Below, one piece after another: positions 28,066-37,900 of a stretch of DNA of 58,780 nt (position 1 is the first letter of the stretch; the number at the start of each line of letters is the position of its first letter). The notes below the pieces were generated by a model. That model did no database searches. It worked only from the letters and a program-made list of their open reading frames with translations, and was not told where the DNA came from. A program made the translations under genes and the position numbers. Location: contig SLCI01000094.1 of assembly GCA_007125875.1 (NCBI GenBank), forward strand, positions 1 through 58,780. The letters run 5' to 3'. The DNA comes from Kiritimatiellia bacterium. Lineage in GTDB: Bacteria > Verrucomicrobiota > Kiritimatiellia > SLAD01.

Positions 28066-29073
28066 ATGCGCATAGCGGTCGACGCCATGGGGGGCGATTT
28101 TGCGCCCACGGAAATCGTAAAGGGCAGCGTTAGCGCTGCCCAACGTTATCCGCATATAGAGCAAATCTTCTTGGTCGGCGATCAAGCGATCATCGAGCAA
28201 GAGCTGTCGACTTTAGGTGAGCGCCCCAGCTCGATTTCGATTCATCATGCGTCTGAAGTCGTAGAGATGGGCGAGGCACCTGCTGCAGCCATTCGCAAGA
28301 AGAAAGACTCCTCGATTGCCCGCGCGGTCGAACTGGTGAAGTCCGGTGAGGCCGACGCTGTATTTTCTGCGGGTAGCACCGGTGCCGCCGTGGCCGCCGC
28401 CCAACTCAAGCTGAGAACGTTGCCGGGTGTTGATCGTCCCGCCATCGCTATTGTGATCCCATCCATGACGGGGCCTTCCGTTTTGCTGGATGCAGGTGCC
28501 AACACTGACTGCGCACCAGAATGGTTGTGCCAGTTTGCTGTGATGGGGTTGACCTACTCTAAATATATATTGGGTAAAGAGAATCCTACCGTTGGCCTGC
28601 TTAACATTGGCGGCGAGGATACGAAGGGCAATGAATCGACCAAAGAAGCATTTCGAATGCTGGGCCAGTCGAACCTCAACTTTAAAGGAAACGTCGAAAG
28701 CCAAGATCTTTTCGATGGAAACGTTGATGTTGTCGTCACCGATGGCTTTGTCGGCAACGTCGTGTTGAAAACATCCGAAAGTGTTGCACGCTCAATCGGC
28801 CGCTGGCTCAAAGAAGAACTAACGCGTAATCCGTTGCGCATGGCGGGTGCACTGTTGCTCAAGCGCGGTATTGACAGTATTAAGGAGCGCTCGGATCCCG
28901 AAAATCATGGCGGCGCCCCGTTACTCGGGGTAAATGGGGCCTGTGTGATTGGTCACGGTTCATCTTCTGCTGTTGCCGTTTGCAATGCGTTGCGTGTTTC
29001 GTATGAGTGGGTAGAGAAGAATATTAACGATCAGATCGCCGACCAGGTGAAACAATTCGGGACAACATCATGA
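28066..29073 (+). CDS. plsX: Phosphate acyltransferase PlsX
   Basis: The 335-aa enzyme converts acyl-ACP to acyl phosphate, the donor for PlsY in phospholipid synthesis. It starts MRIAVDAMGGDFAPTEIVKG and has the family segments GSTGAAVAAA, LLDAGANTDC and VVTDGFVGNVVLKT. It would be peripheral at the inner membrane. Its stop overlaps the fabH start by four bases. Confidence 0.97.
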   Translation: MRIAVDAMGGDFAPTEIVKGSVSAAQRYPHIEQIFLVGDQAIIEQELSTLGERPSSISIHHASEVVEMGEAPAAAIRKKKDSSIARAVELVKSGEADAVFSAGSTGAAVAAAQLKLRTLPGVDRPAIAIVIPSMTGPSVLLDAGANTDCAPEWLCQFAVMGLTYSKYILGKENPTVGLLNIGGEDTKGNESTKEAFRMLGQSNLNFKGNVESQDLFDGNVDVVVTDGFVGNVVLKTSESVARSIGRWLKEELTRNPLRMAGALLLKRGIDSIKERSDPENHGGAPLLGVNGACVIGHGSSSAVAVCNALRVSYEWVEKNINDQIADQVKQFGTTS

Positions 29074-30098
29074 GTGCAGAACGTTCACCAACACTGCACC
29101 GACCGGGGCTGGATTCGTTGCGGACGGTCTCCATCATTGCCACGGGCTCCTATGTGCCCGACCGCGTGTTGACCAATACCGAACTGGAAAAGTTCGTGGA
29201 TACAACGGATGAATGGATTTACACGCGGACCGGGATTCGTCAGCGCCATATCGCCGAAGATCATCAAGCGACCTCTGACTTGGCCATTGCAGCGGCTCGC
29301 AAGGCGATGGAAAACGGCAATATCCGGCCCGAAGAAATCGATTATCTAATCGTGGCGACGTGTACGCCCGATATGCATTTCCCAAGCACAGCCTGCATGG
29401 TTCAAAAAGAGCTTGGTGCCACAAATGCGGCCTGTGTTGACCTTTCGGCCGCGTGCTCTGGATTTGTCTATGCCATCGATATGGCGCGACAATATATACA
29501 GAGCGGTACAATGAACACGGCACTCGTGATCGGCGCCGAAAAAATGAGCTGTCTGCTCGATTGGGAAGATCGTGCCACCTGTGTCCTATTTGGCGATGGC
29601 GCGGGCGCAGCTATTCTGCAGGCGCGCGGCGATCAATACGGTATTCTCACTAGCGTCCTGGGCGGCGATGGCAAGCTTGGCGACCTGTTGAACGTGCCTG
29701 GCGGTGGCAGCCGTTTACCCATCACCCCTGAAGTACTAGCAGACAAACAGCATGTGCTGAAGATGGCTGGCCGCGAAGTATTCAAGCATGCTGTAACCGG
29801 CATGGCGGGCGCGGCCCAAGAAACCCTCCGCCGTTGCGGCGCAACGATCGACGATGTGGCCTGTATCATCCCACACCAAGCCAATGCACGTATCATTCAG
29901 GCAATCAGTCAACGCATTGATGCGCCGATGGAGAAATTCTACGTCAATTTAGATCGATTTGGTAATACATCCGCCGCTTCTGTGATCATGGCCATTGACG
30001 AAGCGGCGCGGAAAGGCCGCATTCAGCGGGGTGACCTCGTGCTATTGGTAGTATTCGGAGCCGGATTCACGTGGGCGGCAAGCTTGCTGGAGTGGTAG
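29070..30098 (+). CDS. fabH: Beta-ketoacyl-ACP synthase III
   Basis: This 342-aa initiating condensing enzyme joins acetyl-CoA or a branched acyl-CoA with malonyl-ACP. The catalytic Cys129 is in DLSAACSGF, the His in CIIPHQANARI and the Asn in RFGNTSAASV. The chain opens with about 18 residues before the usual SIIATGSYVP, longer than most. An internal start is possible, but the ATGA overlap with plsX supports 29070. The 54-base gap to fabD contains an ATCCGG/CCGGAT hairpin (30114-30129). Confidence 0.96.
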   Translation: MSAERSPTLHRPGLDSLRTVSIIATGSYVPDRVLTNTELEKFVDTTDEWIYTRTGIRQRHIAEDHQATSDLAIAAARKAMENGNIRPEEIDYLIVATCTPDMHFPSTACMVQKELGATNAACVDLSAACSGFVYAIDMARQYIQSGTMNTALVIGAEKMSCLLDWEDRATCVLFGDGAGAAILQARGDQYGILTSVLGGDGKLGDLLNVPGGGSRLPITPEVLADKQHVLKMAGREVFKHAVTGMAGAAQETLRRCGATIDDVACIIPHQANARIIQAISQRIDAPMEKFYVNLDRFGNTSAASVIMAIDEAARKGRIQRGDLVLLVVFGAGFTWAASLLEW

Positions 30099-30152
30099 AG
30101 TCGTGGGGAATGATCCGGCAATCCGGATGATGGATAGGAGAGGGGAGTTGCA

Positions 30153-31085
30153 ATGAGCAAAACAGCCATAATATTTCCGGGGCAAGGCGCGCAAGCGGTT
30201 GGTATGGGGCAGGACTTAGCCGAAAATATTCCGGCGTGTCGTGACCTATTTACGCATGCCAATGAGGTGCTCGGTTTTGACTTGGCCTCGATTTGCTTCA
30301 ATGGACCCGAAGAAGATTTAACCAAATCAAATCATGCGCAGCCCGCCATCTTTGTCGTGAGTGCGGCGGCCTATGTAGCCTTACAGCAAGCACAGCCTGA
30401 CCTCGAACCCGCGGCACTGGCCGGACTGAGCTCGGGAGAGTGGGCGGCACTGTGGGCAGCAGGTACCGTATCCTTTGAAGATACGCTGCGCGTCTTGGAA
30501 GCGCGCGGACGATTCATGCAGGCCGCCTGTGAAGTGAATGCAGGCGGCATGCTTAGCGTGATCGGCCTGTCTTTAGACACCTTGCAGGAGATTGCAGCAG
30601 CGTGTGACATTCAGATCGCCAACCTGAATTCGCCTGAGCAAACCGTCCTTTCCGGACAGGTTGCGGGCATTGAAAAGGCCGAAACGATGGCTAAAGAAGC
30701 GGGCGCAAAAAGGGCCATCCGACTGAATGTTTCGGGCGCGTTTCATTCCCGTCTAATGGCACCCGCGGCAGCGGAGCTGGCTGACTTTCTACAGGAGGTG
30801 ACCCTCACCGCTCCGAAAGCGCCCGTTGTATCTAATGTAAAAGGCGCGCCCTTCTCGTCGACGGAAGAGATTCGCGAGTTAATGGTGCGACAAGTAACAG
30901 AGTCTGTGCGATGGGTAGAAGACATTCAGTGGATTACTGCTCAAGGCACCACGGGCTTCATCGAATGTGGGCCGGGTAAGGTTTTATCGGGGCTTGTGAA
31001 GCGTATTGACAAGCAAGCAAGCATTCATAACATTCAGGACCAAGCTTCGCTGGCAAAAGTGCTGGAAGCGGTCAATAACAGTTAA
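30153..31085 (+). CDS. fabD: Malonyl-CoA:ACP transacylase
   Basis: The 310-aa enzyme loads malonyl groups onto acyl carrier protein. It begins KTAIIFPGQGAQAVGMG. The nucleophile Ser93 is in AGLSSGEWAAL, where the common GHSLGE motif has Leu in place of His next to the Ser, a variant I recall in this bacterial group. The second active-site His is in SGAFHSRLM, and the Gln/Arg region is as usual. GGGGAG lies about six bases before the start. fabG begins ten bases after the stop. Confidence 0.95.
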   Translation: MSKTAIIFPGQGAQAVGMGQDLAENIPACRDLFTHANEVLGFDLASICFNGPEEDLTKSNHAQPAIFVVSAAAYVALQQAQPDLEPAALAGLSSGEWAALWAAGTVSFEDTLRVLEARGRFMQAACEVNAGGMLSVIGLSLDTLQEIAAACDIQIANLNSPEQTVLSGQVAGIEKAETMAKEAGAKRAIRLNVSGAFHSRLMAPAAAELADFLQEVTLTAPKAPVVSNVKGAPFSSTEEIRELMVRQVTESVRWVEDIQWITAQGTTGFIECGPGKVLSGLVKRIDKQASIHNIQDQASLAKVLEAVNNS

Positions 31086-31095
31086 GGATTTTGAT

Positions 31096-31839
31096 ATGGG
31101 TTCATTAGAAGGAAAAGTGGCGCTGGTGACAGGTGCGGCACGAGGGATTGGGCAAGCCACCGCCGTTCGTCTCGCCACCGCTGGCGCAGATCTCGCATTG
31201 TGCGATTTGCAACAGGATTGGGTCGCAGAGACGGCTGAAAAAGTGCGTGCACTCGGGCGTCGTGCCGAATGTTTCACGATGAATGTCGCAGATAGTGCTG
31301 ACATCACGCGGGCGATTGGCGAAGTTGAGGCGGCTTTCGGGCGCATCGATGTATTAGTGAACAATGCCGGTATTACCAAAGATGGATTGATGATGCGGAT
31401 GTCAGAAGAGGATTGGGATGCCGTACTTGACATCAATCTCAAAGGTACGTTTTTGTGTACCAAAGCGGTTTCCCGCATCATGATGAAGCAGCGATCGGGC
31501 TCGATCGTTAATGTCGCTTCAATTATCGGGTTGATCGGAAATCCCGGACAATGTAATTACTCTGCCTCGAAAGCAGGCGTCATCGCCCTAACGAAGACGG
31601 TGGCTAAGGAATTGGCTGCACGGAATATTCGCGCCAACGCGGTAGCGCCCGGCTTCATCAGTACGAAGATGACCGAGGCATTGCCCGAAGACGTACAAAA
31701 GAAAATGTTAGATAACATACCTTTAAAGCGGTTTGGCACGGCGGATGACGTCGCCAACGTGATTACATTCCTGGCTGGCGACGAAGCTGCGTATGTATCC
31801 GGACAAGTGGTAACCGTTTGTGGCGGTATGGTAACCTGA
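31096..31839 (+). CDS. fabG: 3-oxoacyl-ACP reductase
   Basis: The 247-aa NADPH-dependent short-chain dehydrogenase reduces the 3-keto group in elongation. It has the cofactor motif TGAARGIGQA, NNAGITKDGLMMRM, the catalytic Ser in VNVASIIG, and YSASKAG with Tyr and Lys. The start at 31096 (MGSLEGKVALVTG) has AAGGA eight bases upstream; a longer frame running back into fabD is rejected. acpP follows after 24 bases. Confidence 0.96.
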   Translation: MGSLEGKVALVTGAARGIGQATAVRLATAGADLALCDLQQDWVAETAEKVRALGRRAECFTMNVADSADITRAIGEVEAAFGRIDVLVNNAGITKDGLMMRMSEEDWDAVLDINLKGTFLCTKAVSRIMMKQRSGSIVNVASIIGLIGNPGQCNYSASKAGVIALTKTVAKELAARNIRANAVAPGFISTKMTEALPEDVQKKMLDNIPLKRFGTADDVANVITFLAGDEAAYVSGQVVTVCGGMVT

Positions 31840-31863
31840 GTGGACCAAATAAGGAGAAAGCAC

Positions 31864-32106
31864 ATGGCACTGGAAGATAAAATCAAAGACATCATCGTTG
31901 AACAATTGGGCGTCGGCGCTGATCAAGTGACGCCGGAGGCCTCGTTTATTGAGGATCTGGGCGCCGATTCCCTCGATACCGTTGAATTGGTGATGGCCTT
32001 CGAAGAAGAATTCGGAGCAGAGATTCCGGATGAGGACGCGGAAAAGCTGACAACCGTTGGCGCCGTCGTCGATTACTTGAAGGAAAAAGGCTTCGGCGAG
32101 GACTAA
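31864..32106 (+). CDS. acpP: Acyl carrier protein
   Basis: This 80-aa acidic carrier has the phosphopantetheine attachment site Ser36 in DLGADSLDTVELVM. It carries growing acyl chains to FabF, FabG and PlsX. AAGGAG precedes the ATG at 31864; an in-frame ATG-like extension from 31840 is not supported. A strong hairpin follows within 30 bases of the stop. Confidence 0.97.
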   Translation: MALEDKIKDIIVEQLGVGADQVTPEASFIEDLGADSLDTVELVMAFEEEFGAEIPDEDAEKLTTVGAVVDYLKEKGFGED

Positions 32107-32129
32107 GTCCGGCTGATGTTGTTTAAGCA

Positions 32130-32169
32130 AACCGGGGAGGTCTGTGTACTGCACAGGTTCTCCCCGGTT
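32130..32169 (+). terminator. Strong hairpin between acpP and fabF
   Basis: Arms AACCGGGGA (32130-32138) and TCCCCGGTT (32161-32169), extended by two more pairs, enclose an inner hairpin CTGTG/CACAG (32142-32156). The stem is very GC-rich, but TGGCG rather than a U-tract follows. It may partly stop transcription or stabilise the acpP message, so that this abundant protein is made in excess over FabF. Confidence 0.5.
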
Positions 32170-32222
32170 GGCGTAAGTAGAGGTCACTTCTTTAACGCAA
32201 CAAGCGCATAAGAGGGCGAGAT

Positions 32223-33464
32223 ATGGCTGGTCGTAGAGTAGTTGTCACAGGGCTGGGTATTGTTTCTCCATTAGGGTGCGACCCCGAAACCGTTTGGACA
32301 CGCCTCCTCAATGGGGAATCAGGGATTGCCCCTTTGCAGGCGATGGATGTGACTGATTACCCGTCGAAGATCGCCGGGGAAGTGAAAGATTTCGATGTTG
32401 ACGCGTTTATTTCCAAACGCGAGCAACGCCGCATGGATCCCTTCGCTCGCCTAGGCGTTGGAGCCGCTAAACTAGCGGTGATGGATTCTGGTTTACAGTT
32501 CGACCAGGAAGATCCGGATCGTACCGGCGTCATTATCGGCTCCGGTATTGGCGGACTGCATGTCCTGACCCAGCAGGCCAGGAATTTATTTGATAAAGGA
32601 CCGTCTCGCCTATCGCCCTTCATGGTCACTCAAATGATTGTGGATATCGTGGCTGGACATGTAGCGATCGAGTACGGGCTGCGCGGTCCAAACTATTGCA
32701 TCACCTCTGCATGTGCCTCGGCCACACATTGTATCGGCGAATCGCTACGGATCATCCAATATGGCGATGCAGATATGATGATTTGTGGCGGTGCCGAATC
32801 ATCGATTTGTGAGCTTGGCATCGGTGGATTCGCTGCGATGCGCGCTTTATCCACTCGGAATGATGACCCTCAAGGCGCATCTCGCCCATTTGATGCCGAT
32901 CGTGATGGTTTCGTGATCGCGGAAGGGGCAGGTATTTTGGTACTCGAGGAGTATGAACACGCCAAGCGCCGCGGCGCTAGCATTTACTGTGAGCTGGTGG
33001 GCTACGGCCGCACCGCGGATGCGCACCATATTACTGCTCCGCTAGAAGATGGTAGCGGCGGTGCAAAGGCTATGGCATTGGCTGTTGCGGATGCAGGACT
33101 TAACCCGGAAGATATCGACTATCTCAACGCGCACGGCACCAGCACGCCGCTTAATGACAAAGGCGAAACCCTGGCGACGAAAAAGGCCTTGGGCGAAGAG
33201 CACGCGCGCCGAATCATGATCAGCGCGACGAAATCAATGATGGGACACACCTTAGGCGCGGCCGGTGGGGTAGGATCGATAGTCTGTGCGCTAACTTTGC
33301 GCGATGGCAAGGTGCATCCCACCATCAATTACACGACACCGGATCCCGACTGCGATTTGGATTATGTGCCGAACGAAGCGCGCGAGACGCCCATCCGCGC
33401 TTGTCTGAATAATTCGCTAGGTTTTGGCGGTCATAACGCCACGCTTTGCTTCAAGCAGGTGTAA
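32223..33464 (+). CDS. fabF: Beta-ketoacyl-ACP synthase II
   Basis: The 413-aa elongating condensing enzyme has the Cys-His-His triad: Cys in ITSACASATHCIG, His in NAHGTSTPLND, and His in MMGHTLGAAGG. It opens RRVVVTGLGIVSPLG and ends with NSLGFGGHNATLCFK, both typical. It extends acyl-ACP with malonyl-ACP and is the last gene of the fab group. Its 3' end overlaps the converging maf gene by 14 bases. Confidence 0.97.
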   Translation: MAGRRVVVTGLGIVSPLGCDPETVWTRLLNGESGIAPLQAMDVTDYPSKIAGEVKDFDVDAFISKREQRRMDPFARLGVGAAKLAVMDSGLQFDQEDPDRTGVIIGSGIGGLHVLTQQARNLFDKGPSRLSPFMVTQMIVDIVAGHVAIEYGLRGPNYCITSACASATHCIGESLRIIQYGDADMMICGGAESSICELGIGGFAAMRALSTRNDDPQGASRPFDADRDGFVIAEGAGILVLEEYEHAKRRGASIYCELVGYGRTADAHHITAPLEDGSGGAKAMALAVADAGLNPEDIDYLNAHGTSTPLNDKGETLATKKALGEEHARRIMISATKSMMGHTLGAAGGVGSIVCALTLRDGKVHPTINYTTPDPDCDLDYVPNEARETPIRACLNNSLGFGGHNATLCFKQV

Positions 33465-34017
33465 TCATTCTTTCTACCATGCCAAGCGGCAGTCCGATCA
33501 CTGTGTTCGGATCGCCATCAAGCCGTTCGACCATTACGCAACCTTCCTGTTGCAGCGCATAGGCCCCGGCATAGGCCAATGGCTTGGCAATTTCGACATG
33601 GCGTCGGATATGCGCCTCGGACCATTCTCGCATCGTCACATTAACCGTATCATGCTTCGTTTGAAGCGGTTTGCCCGGCACTCCGATCACGCAAACGCCC
33701 GTCATTAGCCGATGGGTGCGCCCGCTCAGTTGCATGAGCATCTGTACCGCGTCCTCGAGGGTCGGGGGTTTGCCGTAGGTTTTGCCGTCCAGGTACAACA
33801 CGGTGTCGGCACCAATTACGATGCTGTCGGGATGCTCTGCAGCAACGGCTGTCGCTTTTTCCTTGGCCAGAAATTCGACATAGCCGCCAGGATCTTCGCC
33901 TGGCTCATAAGGTCGCTCATGGACACCGGAAGGCTGCTGCGTAAACTCATATCCTGCGGCCCGTAACAGGTCCGCCCGCGCACGTGAAAAGGATGCCAAA
34001 ACTAAATTGGTGCTCAT
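33451..34017 (-). CDS. maf: Maf-family nucleoside triphosphate pyrophosphatase
   Basis: The 188-aa protein begins MSTNLVLASFSRARADLLRAAG. It has the family motifs FLAKEKATAVA, IGADTVLYLDG and LAYAGAYALQQEG. Maf proteins hydrolyse dTTP, UTP, CTP or modified nucleotides, preventing misincorporation. The exact subclass is not clear from the motif set. The start is divergent from the respiratory cluster, with a 229-base shared upstream region. Confidence 0.93.
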   Translation of the reverse strand: MSTNLVLASFSRARADLLRAAGYEFTQQPSGVHERPYEPGEDPGGYVEFLAKEKATAVAAEHPDSIVIGADTVLYLDGKTYGKPPTLEDAVQMLMQLSGRTHRLMTGVCVIGVPGKPLQTKHDTVNVTMREWSEAHIRRHVEIAKPLAYAGAYALQQEGCVMVERLDGDPNTVIGLPLGMVERMITPA

Positions 34018-34114
34018 AAACCTCTGCTCGCTTGTGTTGATTCGTTCTTATGCGTGACGATATTAATCATCTCATAAAAGCGAATCAATAAATTCTGTTT
34101 TAACGGAAACAGGG

Positions 34115-34143
34115 TTGCCAATCAACAGGACAGTCTCTATAGT
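34115..34143 (+). promoter_or_regulatory. Candidate sigma-70 promoter of the respiratory cluster
   Basis: TTGCCA (34115-34120) and TATAGT (34138-34143) are exactly 17 bases apart, each matching four or more of the six consensus positions. Transcription would start near 34150, leaving a leader of about 95 bases before the first cytochrome gene. A GGAG-GATGTT-CTCC hairpin lies in that leader at about 34157-34170. Confidence 0.5.
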
Positions 34144-34246
34144 CAGGGGCGTCGAAGGAGGATGTTCTCCACGATCGACCCATATATACGGGAATCGTGT
34201 CTGTCGCTGGAGTGATAGGCCGGATGAGTAGAATGAGTTGAAGTAG

Positions 34247-34906
34247 ATGTCGCAAGTATTCGGCCCCTGGGCAAACACAGTAGCAAAACTCAGCATCGTG
34301 CTCGGCGTTTTTTTCGTGGCGGGCTCGCTCGCGTTGCTCGATACCGTTACCCGTTCTTCATACGTTCGCTATACTGGCATTGCCCGCGCTCAACCGATTC
34401 CGTTTAGCCATCTCCATCATGCCAACATGGGGATCGATTGTCGCTATTGCCACACCACGGTTGAAGAGCAAGCATTCGCCAACATCCCGCCGACCAAGGT
34501 ATGTATGGACTGTCATTCCATGGTTTGGTCGGATTCACCCATGCTGGCACCTGTGATTGAAAGCTGGGAAACCGGTGAGCCAATTCAGTGGACGCGCGTG
34601 CATGATATGCCGGATTTTGTCTATTTCGATCACTCGGCCCACGTAAACAAAGGCATCGGTTGCGCTACGTGTCACGGGCGCGTTGATCAGATGCCGCTGG
34701 TATGGAAAGAACAACCCCTTTACATGAAGTGGTGCTTGGAGTGTCATCGCGAGCCGGAACAATTCATTCGTCCTCGTGAAGAGATTTTCAATATGGCCTA
34801 TGAGATGCCTGAGAATCAGCTCGAGCTAGGTAAGCAACTCGTCGAAGAGTATGACGTCAAGACACACAATCACCGTTTAATGGACTGCTGGATTTGTCAT
34901 CGATGA
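34247..34906 (+). CDS. actA: Alternative Complex III pentahaem cytochrome c subunit
   Basis: The 219-aa protein has an N-terminal membrane span (about 13-32) and five CxxCH haem c motifs at 65-69, 86-90, 139-143, 163-167 and 214-218, the last one residue from the C-terminus. In Alternative Complex III (Rhodothermus, Flavobacterium) ActA passes electrons from the Fe-S chain of ActB towards ActE and the oxidase, on the periplasmic side. Its stop overlaps the actB start by four bases (ATGA). It is the first gene of a run that ends with the oxidase genes. Confidence 0.94.
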   Translation: MSQVFGPWANTVAKLSIVLGVFFVAGSLALLDTVTRSSYVRYTGIARAQPIPFSHLHHANMGIDCRYCHTTVEEQAFANIPPTKVCMDCHSMVWSDSPMLAPVIESWETGEPIQWTRVHDMPDFVYFDHSAHVNKGIGCATCHGRVDQMPLVWKEQPLYMKWCLECHREPEQFIRPREEIFNMAYEMPENQLELGKQLVEEYDVKTHNHRLMDCWICHR

Positions 34907-37900
34907 AATGGAATCAAGAAGAGCTCTCACGAGAAGATTTGCTGAGCGGTAAGCGCCCTGGCCAGCCGACAGCGATTCTTGACTCGGCACAGGCTGCGCA
35001 GCAAGCCAAGGCCGATGAGATCGTTTTCAAACAGCATCAAGACCGGCGACTGGATTTGGCCGAAGTGCGCACAGCATTAGCCGGCAAAGAGGGCGTCGCG
35101 TATTGGAATAGCCTGGAAGAGTTATGCGAGGATCCAGCCTTCACGGAGTTGATGGCCAAAGAATTTCCTAGTCTGCCCGAAACAACCGAGGGATTAGATC
35201 GACGCAGCTTCTTGAAGCTTATGGGCGCATCGCTGGCGATGGCCGGACTCACCGCCTGTACACGCCAGCCGAAAGAATTAATCGTGCCTTACGTGCGCGC
35301 TCCGGAAGAGTTTATTCCGGGTAAGTCCTCCTATTTTGCCACCTCGATGACGCTGGGCGGGTATGCCATGGGGCTATTGGCCGAATCGCATATGGGACGG
35401 CCAACCAAGCTGGAGGGCAATGAGTTACATCCCGCCAGCCTAGGAGCAACCAATGCATTTGCTCAGGCTTCTATTTTGGGGATGTATGATCCCGATCGCT
35501 CTCAAGCCGTTGCGCATGAAGGAGATCCGTCAACGTGGCAGGCGTTTATTGATGCGCTGGGGCAACAGCTTACCAGTCAAGACGCGACACAAGGAGCAGG
35601 ACTCCGCATTCTAACCGAAACCGTCACTTCGCCATCGCAAGCGCAACTTTTGACGGAGCTGCTCGACAAGTATCCGCGCGCAAAATGGGTACAATATGAG
35701 GCCATCAACCGCGATCAAGCCTATCAGGGCGCACAGGTCGCGTTTGGCGAGATGGTTGACACGATTTATCACTTTGACCGGGCGAATGTGATTTTGGCGT
35801 TGGACGCGGATGTCCTGGGCGAAGGTCCGGCGCATGTGCGCTATGCCCGCGATTTCAGCACGCGCCGCGATGTCAGTGGTGGATCGACTGACATGAATCG
35901 CTTGTATGTGATCGAAAGTGTTCCATCCATCACCGGTGCATCCGCCGATCACCGTTTGGCGATGCGATCGTCGGATATCGAGCGTTGGATGCGAGCCTTG
36001 GCGCGGGCGTTTGGTATTGATGCACCCGGTCCGGAGCTTAGTGGTGCCGAACAGGAATGGATGTCGGCGATTGCGACAGATCTTCGCGAGCAAGGCTCAA
36101 AAGGCGTGATTGTTGTGGGTGACCGACAGCCGGCGGTGGTGCATGCGCTGGCGCATGCCATTCATGGGGTACTCGGTAGTGCCGGCGATTCACTCACGTA
36201 TGTTGAGCCGGTTGCCGCTCGCGCGGACGTGCAAACGCCCGCCTTGCGTGAGTTGGTAGAAGAAATGTCAGACGGTTCGGTTGAGCTGCTGTTAATGCTC
36301 GATACCAACCCCGTATTAACGGTCCCCGGCGATATTGATTTTGGTGATGCGCTGCAACGCGTTCCATTTTCCGCGCATCTTGGTCTATATAAAGATGAGA
36401 CGGCCGCCTTAAGTTCTTGGCATGTGCCGATGGCGCATTACTTAGAAGGGTGGGGGGACGCGCGAGCGTTCGATGGCACGTTTTCGATTATTCAGCCGCT
36501 GATCGCGCCTCTCTATGATGGTAAAACGTCACAGCAAATTTTAGCGCTGCTACTCGGTGATACCGAGACAACTGCGCACGACCTCGTGCGGAACTATTGG
36601 CGTGAGCACGGACTCAGTGGGAGCTTTGATCAGGATTGGCGCCGGGCTTTACACGATGGTTTAGTCGCGGATTCAGCCGCTTCAGCCAAGCGGGTACAGG
36701 CACAGGCCACCTTTGATGCGTATGAAGAGACGTCGTCTGACCTTGAGGTCGTTATTACACCTGATTCAGCGGTATGGGATGGACGTTTTGCGAATAATGC
36801 GTGGTTGCAAGAAATGCCTCGCTCGCTGTCCAAGTTGACGTGGGATAACGTGGTCATGATCGCCCCAGCCACCGCGGAATCATTGAGCCTGACGAATGGT
36901 GATGAGGTTACAGTCACGGTAGCCGGTCGTTCGGTGACTGGCCCTGTGTGGGTCCAACCCGGTCATGCGCAGAACTCTATCAGTGTACAGATCGGTTATG
37001 GACGTACGCAAGCCGGCCAAGTCGGCAGTGAGGTTGGGTTTGATGCCTATACATTGCGCAGCTCGGTTGCGCCCTGGTTTGCAGTGGGTGCCTCTGTGCA
37101 GTCGACCGGTGGTCGACATCGCTTAGCGACAACTCAAATGCATGGCCGAATGGAGGGGCTGAAAGATCGAAAACTCGTGCGCGTCGGCTCGCTGGCTCAA
37201 TTTTTGCAAAATCCGGAATTTGCCCACGAAGGCGTTCATGATCCTGCAGAGGATGAAACGCTCTATCCGCCTTACGACTATAGTCAGGGGTACCAATGGG
37301 GTATGACGATCGACCTGAATCGTTGTATCGGTTGCAATGCCTGTCTGGTTGCCTGTCAGTCGGAAAACAATATTCCGGTTGTGGGCAAAGATAACGCTGC
37401 GATGGGACGGACCATGCATTGGATTCGGATTGATCGCTACTTTGCGGGCGATATGGATGATCCTGAAATCCATCATCAACCGTTGACTTGTATGCATTGT
37501 GAATTGGCACCATGTGAACCGGTATGCCCTGTAGGCGCAACCGTCCACAGCGCCGATGGCCTCAATCAGATGGTCTACAACCGCTGCGTCGGTACGCGCT
37601 ATTGCGCGAACAATTGTCCGTATAAGGTGCGCCGTTTCAATTTTTATCAGTACGCGGATGAGACCACGCCTCAGCTGAAGCTGATGCGCAATCCGAACGT
37701 TACCGTGCGTACGCGTGGTGTAATGGAAAAATGCACCTACTGCATTCAGCGTATTAGCGAAGCGCGCATCAAAGCCGAGCGTGATCACCGCACGATTCAA
37801 GACAATGATCTCAAGTCGGCCTGCCAGCAGGTTTGTCCGACCCAAGCGATCGCTTTTGGGGATATCAATAATCCCGAAAGCGAAGTCTCGAAGCGCAAGG

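Noticed and set aside
31006..31095. Longer N-terminus for FabG overlapping fabD
   Set aside because: The family start and AAGGA support 31096. The extension is out-of-frame fabD coding DNA.
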